Assembly: GCA_028015205.1 (NCBI GenBank)
Contig: CM051514.1
Span: 5,332,001-5,396,000 of the forward strand
DNA from: Mytilisepta virgata
Taxonomy: Eukaryota > Mollusca > Bivalvia > Mytilida > Mytilidae
Length of the DNA: 64,000 bases
Reading direction: 5' to 3'
Shown here: positions 25,296-40,200 of the stretch, piece after piece
How positions within the stretch are numbered: the first letter of the stretch is position 1
Layout: each line of letters starts with the position of its first letter
Translations under genes and position numbers: made by a program
The notes under the pieces: generated by a model
Told to the model about the DNA's origin: nothing
What the model saw: the letters and a program-made list of their open reading frames with translations, nothing else
The model's database searches: none

Positions 25296-28200
25296 CATCC
25301 GTCCGTCCGTCTGTCCGTCCATCGACTGTCTGTCCGTCTGTCCATATATTTTGTAAGCGCAACTCCACCTAGACCGCTCAATGGATTTCAACGAAACTTT
25401 ACAGAAAGGAAGTACATCATCCAAAGATGTGCATGAAGAAAAATCTTTGCTTTCCGATATCACACAAGGGAGATAATTGGACTTCTATTTTTTTTGGCTT
25501 ATACATTATATATGAACCTCGTAAGCGCAACTCCTCCTAGACTGCTCAATGGATTTCAACGAAACTTTACAGAAAGGAATTACATCATCCAGAGATGTGC
25601 ATGAAGAAAAATCTTTGCTTTCCGATATCACACAAGAGAGATAATTGGATTTCTTTTTTTTTTGGCTTATACATTATATATGAACCTCGTAAGCGCAACT
25701 CCTCCTAGACCGCTCAATGGATTTCAACGAAAGCAACCATGAGTTAAATTGCTTAAATTGATGCAAATATCTTATGAAACTTTACCCTGGGCAAGGCAAA
25801 GCGGGGGGTATCCTTTGTGAGCTTTGCTCACAGTACATCTAGTTTTGATTTACAAGTTTAGTAATAATAAAAATTTATTAGTAACAGTAAAAATTTATTA
25901 GTGTATTTTAATTTTATAAAAGCATGAAACATAATCGAGGCCATTTAATGAATGTTTCTGGTTTGAAAGTTTGAATCATTATTTTTACTTTAACTGTTAA
26001 TAGATAATTTAAGTCAAGGGGAGAAATAAATATTATATACATCTGAATTCATTTTTCAAATATTGGAAACAGAGGCTATCAGAATAAAAACTAATGAAAG
26101 TGGCTATATTTCTCTCACAATAGCTTTGTAATATTTATATGGAATATTTAATCAAATGTGTTTTGCAGATTATTGTAACGGTTTATGTATATAATTGTTG
26201 TTAAAATTAAGCAGTGCAGTAAATTTTGTTACAGAATGAACTTGTTGAAAGACAGAAAATGTTCACAGAGGAACTAACCAAGATGTTTGATAACCATGAA
26301 CACCGACAACACATCTACTGCAGTACAGTTTATTTCATCAATGCTACTGACAAAGAGGATCGAGAAATTCAACGACTGACAAACAAACTTGTTGAGATCG
26401 CTATGGAACAGAAAACATGGGGACAACCGATGCCAATGGCTTGGGTTCCTGTAGATTTACAAGTCTCTCATATGAAGTCCTTTAAAGTAAACTTTGTCAC
26501 CAAGGAGAAATTGATGGAAGTCAACAAACAAAACGATGACCTGGCCCTTACAGAGCAGGCACTGGAGCATTTCCTGAGGGTACAGCATTCCTTGGGTAAA
26601 TTGATGTATTTCCAAGGCAATGGATTGGAAAACTTTGTCATCATTCGTCCATCTGCCTTGATAAATATTCTTAGGGCCTTCATTACGGATTCAATGTTTT
26701 GGCCAAAGAATGAAGAGCTGCAGCAGATCCATGTTACACTTAACAAGTATGGTAAGATAAGGAAGGAAGACCTGATAAAACTGTGGAAACAGCCACAGTT
26801 TGTACAAATCTTGTCAGATGACGACATTATACAGTACATCATCAAGCTATTGATACATCTTGACATACTAATTGAACCAAAACATGAAGAAGGTGCAGAA
26901 GCAGATTACTTCTTGGTTCCATGCATGATTAAAGATGTATCTACCACCAGTTTGCTTGATGACCCGAGCCTTGAGAAAAAGGCAATATGCTTGTCTTATC
27001 ATCTAGTTAATTCCACCATTCCTGTAGCTCTCGGCTTTAAGATGTTCGCAGCTGCCCTAAACATCTGGCAGTTTAAGGAAGAAGGCGGACGTCCATTGAT
27101 ATTTTTCAAGTCAGCCGTCCTTTCCGTTGATGATGCTAACGACCTGAGAATTGAGGTTGACGATAAGAGGATTCTTGTGTATCTTGTCAACGCCATCACA
27201 AAACAAAACATTTCTCCAGACATTGCGGCAAGTATTCAGGAATGTTTCACATGGGCCTTAAGTAATGCCCTTGTCTTCTACCATGGCTGCATGGGGAAAG
27301 ACATCAAAGCTGAAGATATTGACAGACTGTTTGTGGTTGAAGTTGGTGAGATATGTGAGAAACATGTGTGTCTGTTGAAGCTCTGTGATGCAGAAGTCCA
27401 GACAACATGGGAATGCCAGAGAGGGAGAATACATAACACTAAATATCCAAAGTTCTGGGTGTTTGATAAGGTAGGTTTTGACTCCTAGTATTTCAAAGTG
27501 GTAATGGTCAATGAAAGATTAATTATAAACCCAACTGTCGGTCTGTCTGTGCATGTCTTGTCTGACTCAGAAATTCTTAATACCTTGAAGGAATTGAATG
27601 TCATGGGGGATGTTGTTGACTGCATCCCGATGGTATGTCATGAAAAAACTTTTGATCATTTGTCTTCAGGGTCAAGGTGAAAATTTAGTTTCACTTAACT
27701 CAAGAAACAAGTCATTCCAGAGGGAATGTTGCAATTGAGATTTAATTGTCTAACTGCATGGTCAAGGTCCAAAACTTAGTTTAAATCAAATTCATTGATC
27801 AAATTTGATCATGTTGATGCACAAGATGTGCACATTTTGTCGATTTACGACTCATCAGTGGTGCTCAAGGCCTCAAATGTTGAAAACCACAACAACAATC
27901 CAAAAATTACATAACAAATATAAAAAAAAGCAATATGTGTCCCACTCACAAAATTAATTTATATTTCCTTGGAGGATATAAATGATATTTGGTAATATCA
28001 TGACGACCACAAAAGGCTTTGTCATGAATAAGGTTTTGTTGACTACCTACAAGCCAGTTAAATTAACTTTACACACCACATAACTATATCAACTAAATAA
28101 AATAAAAAACAAATTAATATTTTGTTAATTTGAAGTATTCCATTCTATGATCAAATTTTAAAATACTTGATAACGATAACTGGATTTTTTATGTCCTCTG

Positions 28201-31200
28201 AAAATATTGTGTGATTAAGTGTGAACATTATCTGACCGCAACCGTGTGTACATTACATGGAGGATCTATATCAGGCTGTCACCATACCTCATTTAATTAA
28301 TTGGATGCTTTCCCTTTTTTCAAATAAACATTTGACATCATATGTATTTTTTTCAGAGTGTTGGACAGGAAGAATGCCCAAGGAGCTGTATAGGTAGATA
28401 GTATTAAGATATAGCTGAATCTTTGTTGATACGGTGCTAAATGACTTTATACAATAAAAAAAAACTAATATTTTACAAAAATATAAAAAACATTAACAGA
28501 CACAGCAGCAGTCTGTTGCATTTCAGCTTGCTACTGCCATAAAAAGTAGCAATTGATAGCGTATCTTTCCTGCTTACATTTACTTCGGCACAGCAATGTA
28601 CAGTCACAAATTATCACAGTTTTGTACTGCTCTCTTAAACTTTTCAAAATACTAATAGCTTATAATTGTGTTGTTTATGGTCAGAAAAGTGACCAGGGCC
28701 TTTTGTGGTTTTTATATTATATAGTCTTCAAAATTGTGACAAGATTTGTTTGATTTGAATTTTTTTTACATGGTGCCTTTTTAGCTCACCCTGGCCCAAA
28801 GGGCCATGTGAGCTTATGCAATCACTTGGCATCCGTCGCTGTCCGTCGTTGTAAACTATTTCAAGTATCTTCTCCTCAGAAACTACTTGGCCGAATACTT
28901 CAAAACTTAAGTGAATGTTCCTTAGGTTATCTAGTTTATAAATATTATCTGAGGTTTTGATCCATAATCAAACATGGCCACCATGGCTAAAAATAGAACA
29001 TAGGGGATAAACTTTTTGGCTTATATCTCAAAAACTAAAGCATTTAGACCAAAACTGATGGGGTAAAAATGTTTATCAGGTCAAGATCTATCTGCTATGA
29101 AATTTTCAGATGAATGGGTCAACACATTGTTGGGTTATTGCCCCTGAATTGTTAATTTTAAGGAAATTTTGCAGTTTTAGGTTATCTTGAATATTATTAT
29201 AGATAAAGACAAACTGTAGACAACAAAAATGTTCAGCAAAGTAAGATCTACAAATTAGTCAACATGACCAAAATTGTCAATTGACCCCATATAGAGTTTT
29301 TGCCCTTTAAAGACAATTTTTCACAGCTTTTTTTTTGTCATCTTTGTAAACTTTTAAAAATCTCCTCGGAAACTACAGAATCAATTTCAACCTAACTTAG
29401 GCTGAAAGATCCTTAGGGTATTTGTATAAATATTATTTTTTATTTTCTTCTCCATTGAGAAACATGGCGGCCATAGCTAAAAATAGAACATAGGTGAAAA
29501 TGCACTTTTTGGCTCATATCTCAAAAACCAAAGCAGTTAGAGCAAGACTGTCATGTAGTAAAAATGTTTATGAGGTCAAGATGTACTTGCCATGAAATTT
29601 TCAAACGAATCGGTCAACCCATTTTTTGGGTTATTTGCCCCTGAATTGTTAATTTTAAGGAAATTTAGCAGTTTTAGGTTATTAACTTGAATATTATTAT
29701 AGTTAAAGACAAATTGTAAACAGCAAAAATTTTCAGCAAAGTAAGATCTACAAATAAGTCAGCATGACCAAGATCGTCAATTGAACCCTTATAGGAGTTT
29801 TTGCCCTTTAAAGATTATTTACATGTAAGCGGAAAATAATGGTCTGACCTATTGTCACAGATGTTTAGAGCATAACTTAAAATAAATTAAATGGTAGCTG
29901 TACAAGTAAAATGGAGGGTCAAGGGTCAAGGTCATTGAAAAAGTCCATGGCAACCGATGAAAACGTCCCTAGCAATGGATGAGAAAGTCCCTAGCAACCA
30001 GATATACTTGGGTTCAGGACCTTACAATTTACCTGTTCAAGTCAAAATGGAAGGTCAAGAGTCAATGCCATTGAAAAAGTCCATAGCAACCATATCTATT
30101 TGGGTTCAGGATTCTATATTTTAGCTGTACAGTATTAAAGAGAAAATTGCGACGCTATACATTAAATAGCAAAAATAATCACTGATGCAAGATCTACACA
30201 AAATATAACAGGTGAATGATTCAGGCTCTTGTGAGCCTCTTGTTTTCCTTTATCAATAAGAGTAGGATTAGACAATTTTGATTTAAAGTACTACCTGGCC
30301 ACTTGCTTTGCAGAATATACTGTACACACAGTAATAAAGTAAACATTTGTTTACACAATTAAATTCCCCAAAAGAATAATTTTATAACCTGCGTCACCAA
30401 CGGTGAAAGCAGGGCTAGTAACCACTCGACTCCGTCAGGCTTAGGGGTACATATCCAAACTTTGCATATTGTGTTTATATACATATTGAAGATGTGCACC
30501 TACTATTTTGGACAAATTTGACAAATTATTTATATAAAATTTTGCATTTTGAACTTAGTCATTTTTCAGCAATACATGCTATGAACACTGCATACTTTGT
30601 GTAATCTGAAACTCAGACTGTATGGAACCAATATTTTTCAAATTTGCATAGTGTTTATATATACAAATAGAAGATGTGCACCTTCTGTTTGGGGCAAATT
30701 TGACAAATTTTTACTATGAATTTTTGCATGTTGAACTTAGCCTGACCAACATTGATAAATTATCTCGATCTGTCCTTAAGGTTAAAGGAAGAAAATGTTA
30801 TTATCTCCCTGGAGTATTCCTGGAGCATACAGGGGGACATTGTTATTATCTCCCCTGAGTAGTCCTGGAGCATACAAGGAGACATTATTATCTCCCCTGA
30901 GTACCGGTAGTCCTGGAGCATACAGGGAGACATTGTTATTATCTCCCCTGAGTACCGGTAGTCCTGGAGCATACAGGGAGACAGTTATTATCTCCCCTGA
31001 GTAGTCCTGGAGCATACAGGGAGACATTGTTATTATCTCCCCTGAGTACCGGTAGTCCTGAAGCATACAGGGAGACAGTTATTATCTCCCCTGAGTAGTC
31101 CTGGAGCATACAGGGAGACATTGTTATTATCTCTCCTGAGTACCGGTAGTCCTGGAGCATACAGGGAGACAGTTATTATCTCCCCTGATTAGTCCTGGAG

Positions 31201-34200
31201 CATACAGGGAGACATTGTTATTATCGCCCCTGAGTAGTCCTGGAGCATACAGGGAGACATTGTTATTATCTCCTCTGAATAGTCCTTAAGGGTAAAGGTA
31301 GACAATTTCATTATTTCCCCTGGGTAGTCCAAGTATAAAGGGAGACACTAACATTATTTCTCCTGGGTAGGGTCTCATATACCCTATCACATTAACATAT
31401 TCCTTCAAGTTTTGGCCAAATTTCAAACTGTCAACCTGAACATATAGGTGTAAAGTTCTGAATGAGACATACGTACCTCATTGCAAAGCAAAATAGCAGA
31501 TTTTAAGACTGCTACAAATATGGTACGATCATCGTTTACTTTTTTGAGTCTGAAGGCAGTTTCTCTAATCACCATGTGTTTAATTTTGGAGACAAACTGA
31601 GGAAGGGATGGACATTAGTCATGTTATTACTTCCTGTACCATAGTTATTTCTTTAAAGCAAATATTCTCAGCTTTCATTTAAGCCCTTAAATGTTACTTT
31701 TACCATCATGGTATTGTATTAATTTACTCAAACAAATTTACTCCAAAGTTTAAATTTTTAAAGAACTATGGTGCTCAGTGGCCACTTGACCTGGAAGTGT
31801 ATAACGAGACCTTAACTCTAAAGTGAGCCAATTTGATTATCTCCCCTAGGTAATTTGGTTAAAGGAATTAAGTGACCAATGTTTCTCATAAAGATATTGT
31901 TTTGGTACATAGGTCTTACAGAGGAGGAACTGTTACAGTGTCCTACTGATAAACATCTTGTGAGGCTTGCTGCAAAAGTAGGAGTGGGCTCCTTTGGTGA
32001 ATTAATGATACATTTGGGGCTAACAAAAGCAGAATGGGAGGAAATAGAATACAGATATAAAAACGACAGTGTTATGAGCATCAAGTTCATGGCTTTACAC
32101 AAATGGAAGAGAAAGAAAGAAGCAACTCTATCAGAAGGAACCCTTCAAGACTTGTCATTTGGACTTGGGGGAATACAGGACAACCGTCATCACCTTTGTC
32201 AGGTACGATTGTTTTATTACTATACAGCCTCTAGTTGGAAGAAACATTATTTGATGTATATTAGGGGTATATCCCACTGCCTGAAAATATATATGCTTTT
32301 ATAACCTTAAAACCTGCGAGTTATGATATATATGCTTACTTCTTATTGGGAGACGCATTCATTGATGTATATTGGGGTGTCCCCAGGGTGTAAGTCTTTC
32401 CCCCTCAAAATCACATGTTTTAATGATTTGAACATTCTTTCAATCCCCACTTTAAAACAGTATGTATTGGTCCTAATTATTGGAAGGCACATTCAAGAAT
32501 TCCTTGTACGGTAGCTTATGATGGAGACTTTGTTCGATAGACTTAGTGTTGGCATCCTAACACAACTATAATTTATTTCTGGTGCATCTGTAGGGTGGGC
32601 ATCTCCTGCTGAACTCTGGATAATCATTAGGTTTGACATTTCTTGGTGAACTTTAGATAATCATTAGGTTTGACATTTCTTGATGAACTTTAGATAATCA
32701 TCAACATCTCTTAACTTTAGTTCATCAAGCGAAAGACATCTCTGAACATGGTGGTTATCAACTATTGATCCGTGTAGCATGAACAATTTTACATTTCTGT
32801 GAATCAATAGGAACCTGTCTCCTGTAGAACACAAGTAGCACTGACTTTTGATATAAAACTCATGTATATATAACAAATTAAGACTACGAACAGGAGATAA
32901 TATTTTTTTAATGTAGCATATTGTATAATAATTTCATTGCATGTTGCAAATACCAGGAATTTTTAATGACAAAATATAACTTTGAGTTATTCCATGTTGG
33001 ATATATATGCCACTGATCCACCACAATGTGTGTCATTGACTAAATTATACAAGATCTCTTTTCTAAAATGACATTGTTACATAAATCTAAGTTGTATAAT
33101 TTTATTACTGATTTAAATAGAGCGTAGAAAACAATCACAAAATATATTCATATTGTTTGATTCAGTTTTACTGAGCTATAAGAAATAAAGTCTGAGAGCA
33201 TGAAAATATACACATGAAATATGTCCACTTAAACAATGTTTTGCTTTTTTATAATAGATATTCAGACAAAGAACAGAGTTACTGGGTGAGTAGACTGGTA
33301 CAATGCATAAACTATACCATAATACCTGTTAAAATAACATGTCCGCTTTACATTGTATTATCATAAAATTTACATCATTATTTACTTAAAACAATCTTCA
33401 CATTTTTGGGTACATAATTATTCGGTAATACTTTTTGGGGGGCAGATTTTTTTTATGCTAATGGTCAATGACTGAAGTACCATTGGACGGATACTGTCAA
33501 TACTTATTATTTTTGGTTGAAGAACACAACCAAATATTTATAGTATAACTTATCTTGAAATTCGAATACCTGCAAATCTACAACGAGTTACAAACGTCAC
33601 ATTAATTTACGAATGAGTGTAGCGCATGAGTGAATTATTATTGTAGTTTTTTTTTTCGGTCACCAGCTGTAGATTTTTGATATTTGAATTTCGAGATCTG
33701 TTTATTAAATTGACATATTGTATGTATTCATAAGATTTAACGAGAAAATACAAGGGATTATGTTTTATGATACTATGGGTGGACCTTTGTATAGCAACGT
33801 TGTTGGCGGCACTTCTGAGAGTGATATATGACTAGAGATTTTACTGGGGGAATTAGCAAATTTGATTTAACTCGAAAATCCCAATATTTCACCACACTGA
33901 ATGTAGTAATATGTTTTTATTATGCACGAAATATAAAAAAAAATTATTTATTGATCTATTGATAAAATTATTCATCATAGAGAAAGGAATATATTTAATA
34001 TAAACCTGTGTATTGTTTCAAATTAAAACTGCTTTTTGATGTAAATGCTTTGTGAAACTCGTAATCCACAAAAGATCCCACGAATATGTTCTTTTTATTC
34101 AATCCATAAAAAATTGATGTCAACAAAAATAACTGAATTACTGGTTACTTTTTGATTGTTAAGCCTTGAGTACAAAGGGGCATATAAATTTACCCTCATC

Positions 34201-37200
34201 CATCCATACATCTATCAGATTTGGTTAAGTTTTTGCTTTAAGGTCCATTCTCAGAAACCCATTGAGATACATCAATGATATTATATCACTATAATTCCAT
34301 CATAACACTAAACAGATTAATATCATTAGGGTCAATTTACATATATTTAATGCATGAGTGACTCTTATAAAGTTTTGCATTTAATTTCATATATTAGGAA
34401 TCCATGGTGTTATCATACTACTTGGTCACTATATAATGGATTTCTCCAAGCATTTGGTCATTTTTGAGTACAACTAGGCTAACTTTTTACGTTCACAGAA
34501 CCTATTGATATATTTATATATCACTGATATTTCACCACTCAATTCATCTTATAATTAGAACACGGGGCCTCGGTGGCCGAGTGGTCTAGGTAGTTCGTCA
34601 TGACTACTAATGATCACTAGCCTGTCAACACTGAGGTTGTGAGTTCGAATCTTACATGTGGCGGGGTGTGTTCGACTCTGATCTAAATTGACAAGGATTG
34701 CCAGTTTTCCTACTGAAGGTCGGTGGTTCTCTCCGGGTACTCCGGCTTCCTCCACCAATAAAAACTGACCGCCGCGAAATAGCCAAGCGTGCTGAAAACG
34801 GTGTAAAACCCCAAGTAAACAATAAACAAAAAATATAATTAGAACACCAAATATATTTTAGTAACTGTCAACTAAATTTAATTCTTGAGTGACTTTGGTT
34901 CAATTTCTTCATTAAGGTAATTATGTATCAGTGAAGAACTTATGGAGATATCTTAATGACATTTCACTACAATCAACTAATATAGTACAAAACAACTGAG
35001 CAAGTTTTTGGTCAATATGACCTACATTTTATGCTTGAATGACTTGTTAAATTTCACCTATAATCCTGTTAATGTCATCACTTTGTATATGTGATCCGTA
35101 AACTTTTAACATTTAGATCTTCTCTGAAACTACTTGGGGGATTGTAACCAAACTTGGTAGGAATAATGTATGGAAAGACCTCTACAAATGATCCACCATT
35201 GGTTATAGACGGATGTACAGCATGGCCGCCAGCAGCCATATTTCATTTGATTGGCCAATTTCCAAAAATCTTCTGAAGAAATGATATATTAAAATGTTTT
35301 GAAACTTTGCAGGATTGATTACAAACAGTCCATTTTTAGCTCACCTGGCCTAAAAGGCCATGTGAGCTTTTGCCATCACTTTTCGTCCGTCGTCCGTCCT
35401 CCGTCCGTCCGTCCGTCGTCTGTCCGTCCGTTGTAAACTTTTCATTCAAACATCTTCTCCTCAGAAACCATTTGGCCAATTCCAACCAAACTTTGCATGA
35501 GTGGTGTATGGAAGGTCCTCAACAAAGTTTCCTCATTTAGTTCTGATTGGTCAAGAAACATGGCCACCAGAGGCAATTCTTGTTTCTGATTGGCTGATTT
35601 TCAAAAATCTTCTCCTCTGAAACCGCTGGGCCGATTGGTTTGAAACTTAATAGGAATGATCTATGACATGTCCTCTACAAACGATCCTCAATTTATTTTG
35701 ATCTGACATAAAACATGGCTGTCGTAGCTAAAAATAGAATATAGGGATGGATGTGTTGTTTTTGGCTTATAACTTAAAAACCGTTACAGATATCAAAAAT
35801 TTGACACGGGGTAAAATTGATCAGCATGACAAGATCTAGTTACCCTGAAATCTTGAAGGAAATTCCAAAACCCATTTAGGAGTTATTGCCCTTTTTTTGT
35901 GAAATTTTCAAAATTTTAACATTTTTCGTCATTTATCTCCAAAACTATTTGAGATAGAAGTGAAATGTAAATTTGAAAAATGTTTGCCATGTTGAGATCT
36001 ACCTACCCTGAAATTTTAAAGGAAATCCCAAAACCCATTTAGGAGTTGTTGTCCTTTTTTTGTCAAATTTTCAAAATTTTTTCATTAAAAAATCTTCTCC
36101 TCTGAAACCACTGGGCCGATTGGTTTGAAACTTAATAGGAATGATATATGACATGTCCTCTACAAACGATCCTCAATTTATTTTGATCTGACATAAGACA
36201 TGGCTGTCGTAGCTAAAAATAGAATATAGGGGTGGATGTGTTGTTTTTGGCTTATAACTTCAAAACCGTTACAGATATCAAAAATCTGACATCGGGTAAA
36301 TTTGATCACCATGACAAGATCTACCTAACCTGAAATTTTGAAGGAAATCCCAAAACCCATTTAGGAGTTATTGCCCTTTTTTCGTCAAATTTTCAAAATT
36401 TATCATTTTTCATCATTTATCTCCAAAACTATTTGAGATAGAAGTGAAATATAAATTTGAAAAATGTTTACCATGTTGAGATCTACATACCCTGAAATTT
36501 TAAAGGAAATCCCAAATCCCATTTAGGAGTTATTGCTCTTTTTTCGTCAAATTTTCAAAATTTAACATTTTTCATCATTGATCTCCAAAACTATTTGAGA
36601 TAGAAGTGAAATGTAAATTTGAAAAATGTTTACCATGTTGAGATCTACATACCCTGAAATTTTAAAGGAAATCCCAAAACCCATTTAGGAGTTATTGCTC
36701 TTTTTTCGTCAAATTTTCAAAATTTAACATTTTTCATCATTTATCTCCAAAACTATTTGAGATAGAAGTGAAATGTAAATTTGAAAAATGTTTACCATGT
36801 TGAGATCTACATACCCTGAAATTTTAAAGGAAATCCCAAAACCTATTTAGGAGTTATTGCCCTTTTTTTGTCAAATTTTCAAAATTTTAACATTTTTGCA
36901 TTTATCTCCAAAATTATTTGAGATAGAAGTGAAATATAAATTGAAAAATGTTTGCCATGTTGAGATCCACATAACCTGAAATTTTGAAGGGAATCCCAAA
37001 TTCTATTTAGGAGTTATTAGTTTGTGTAATTTGAGGTCGGGTTCTGTTACATTTATTTAAGGTTCACCCTCATTCCTGGTCAATTTTATCAACTTCCTGC
37101 CAGCACTACCACCATCAGGGAACATATTTTAACATTAAACCTTATGAAAAATAAATCTTCAACAAATTTTCGCTGAACAATTGAACCAATTGCAACAAAC

Positions 37201-40200
37201 TTGGTCAAATAGTTAATTAATTGTCCAATGAAAACCAGACTCCAGGTGAGCGATACAGGCTCTGGTGAGCCTCTTGTTTTGGTTGAGATTTATACGCTCA
37301 ACCTGCGGCTGTTTAAAGTTTTAATTGAAGCCAGATGCGAAAAAAGACTTTTTTGTCAATTGTTTAGGAAATAATGGACAGATTGTGTGTTTGTTTAGTT
37401 GGGGTATTACACAGTTTTCAGCACTTTTGGCTAATTTGCGTCGGCCAGTTTTTGTTGGGTGGAGGAAGCCAGAGTACCCAGAGAGAACCAGGGACCTTCA
37501 GTAGGGAAATTGGCAATCGTTGTCAATTAAGATCGGAGTCGAACACATCTCACCACATTTGAGATTTAAGCTCACAACCTCAGAGTTGACAGGCTAGTGA
37601 TCATTAGTACTCATGACGAACTACCTGGCCACCGAGTCCCCTGGACAAATTGTAACCAATGTTGGCATGAATGATGTATAGAAGGACTTCTATTATAAAG
37701 TTCCACCTTTGGTTCCAGATGGATGAACAACATGGCTGCTAGAGACCATATTTGATTATGATTGGCAAATATTCAAAAATCTCCTCTGAAGATACCTTAT
37801 GAAATGTTTTTAAACTTTGCAGAGTTGATAACAACAATAACCTCTACAAACAATCCATTTTTGGTTGAGATTCATATGATCAACCTATTGTCTGTTCATG
37901 CATTAGATAATTTATATTGAATTTATTTATTACCCAGAACTCGGTATTTTAGTATTATTTTGCAAAAGAAAGTGTTTTTAATGTTACAAAAAATAACATT
38001 TGTACAGATACCGGAGGATACATAGAGGATCCGAAATATTATTGATTTTTTTTTTTTGTAGTCCAGTGAAACTTCTCCTTCTGGCCCTAAAAGAGGTAGA
38101 AATGAATTAAACTGGGGCAAATCTGTTATCTGTCAATGTTCGTCTACGGAACCAGTAATAAATGAGAAATATTATAGTAATAAAGATTATTTTGAATGAA
38201 TTTATCAATGCGTCAACTCGGGCGATTAACTTACAAACTAAATAAAGTCTGAAGGACTTTATGCAAAGTTTGTGAGCAATAATTAAGCTCGAATTTACAC
38301 ATTGATAAATTCCCTAAAAATAACCTTTAATACATATAATTTCAACGTAAAGCAGAAATTTGACGTTTTCCATTTTAAATTAACATTTCGTCATGCACTA
38401 TATTGGATGCGTACGTATTCATACACACCATGACATGAAAGAAATTTATGAAGTTATAAATTTTTCACCGGAAGTTGTTGTTAGCCAATGAAATTACTGC
38501 GTATGATATTTTGAAAACAACATTGGCATTATAGGGAAGGAGAGTTTAATACAAGCAATGGAAATTAGGAATATAATGATATGCATGGTTTATTCAAACA
38601 CAGCTTTCATTGTTTTTATCTATGATCAAATCCCAGAGACAGCAGATTTGGGATATATTTTTTTTATCTCTTCAAATTAATTTAAAAAGCTTGTATATGT
38701 TCATATCAGTATTCTGTTGCGTTGACAATTTTACTTAAATTTTAATATTTATTCAATGTGGTATTACTTGACAGGAATTTATTATCCTTAAAAAAATGTT
38801 CAGGACTGCTGGACAATAGACCTGACAGTTCAAGTCTGTATTACATCAGATCTTCACCCAACAACCTAGCGAATCTTTCCATGTCGGGAAATAATAAACT
38901 ATATGTCGCTGGTGTATTTTGTGACAAACTAGTTGTAAAAAACATTCTTGCCATGGGTTTAACTGATTGTCCAGCTATTTACTGTTCATATGAAGAAGCA
39001 GAAACTTGAATGGTTCTCCATGCAAGATATGCCTATTGAGAGTTTGAACATTATTTTCTCTTTGCACATTTTCCCCAACTCTACAACACACACAGGAGGT
39101 TTAGTTTCAGACATGATATATCACAAATAGAAAGGAATTAAGGTCCCAGGTTCATTCGTATTTATGAAATATGCAATACCTTAAATCCTGTTCTTCGCAA
39201 AATCATACCCGCTGCACCTGTACAAACGGTATGTGGTACTATGTCTGCTGTGTTTGGGTAGGAAACAATGTATAAAATTCTTAAGAACAATCTTGACGAG
39301 TTCAGTGATTTGTAATTTTATTATGGTAGTATAGATAAATCGGTAGCTGCTTGTATGAAATTTGTAGCAGGACTCAGGATGTATGATAAAATGGGAAAGA
39401 TTCGATCTGACCATTAGTAAGACTTGGGCAGGTTTGGGTAACCATTAAACAGGTTTACATGTAACCCACCAGTGTTTGGTGTTTGTACCAGCTTGTCCGG
39501 GGTTCTGTATGTTGGGTAGTGTTGTTTGATTGATAAGTCATTGTTGACCTTTCATGTGATCCATTTTGTTGCTTAATACTGCAGATCAGTATTTAGATGT
39601 CCTCCCAAATAGCATATCCCCCTATTGAGACTCCAATGATGTTTGAGTGGGAAGAACATCACAACTTGATTTCAGTTTTCCTTGAAGGACGAATGTCTTC
39701 AGACATCTTGTATGTACGTGCAAAGGCGAATCAGTTGGTCACAAGAACTGTGTCTTATTTGAACAGAACCTTTCGTGTACCGACATGTCTTTTTCTAGGA
39801 AACTATATGTGTAAATATACAAATATAAACATCACACAATAGCAGGATAACATTGATATTGATACACAACGCCTGTAAAAAATATTCCAAAGAATAATGT
39901 TACTTGCTTGAAGATAAAACTTGGATTACACTGAAACATTTAATGGGAAAAGACTGACTGCACGTAATCCGTAGTATAACACGTTATAGTTCTATAGGAT
40001 CTCCATTTGGTATTTTGAGGTTAAATTTCTTACCCGACTTGACATTTTCCCTGTCACATTCCATAAAAAGCAAGAAATAATGGAACTAATACTATGTACA
40101 ACAAAATGACTGAACCATTGACATCAAGGCACATGACATGGCTTTTAAGTTACCGAATTACCTACCTTACTAATTCCTATAATCTATTTGTAACATTTCA

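Noticed and set aside
25113..25463. Several overlapping open frames on both strands
   Set aside because: They are translations of the CTGT/CCGT microsatellite, a period compatible with open frames on both strands.
30676..31160. Repetitive open frames on both strands
   Set aside because: Translations of the 43/51-bp minisatellite in several frames; no start context or flanking exon.
30797..31290. CRISPR-like regularly spaced repeats
   Set aside because: Units are contiguous without unique spacers and the DNA is eukaryotic; it is a minisatellite. The same applies to 15536-15812 and 63570-63740.
34564..34640. tRNA gene
   Set aside because: Box A and box B are present, but the copy continues into a SINE body and tail, is flanked by target duplications and recurs six times.
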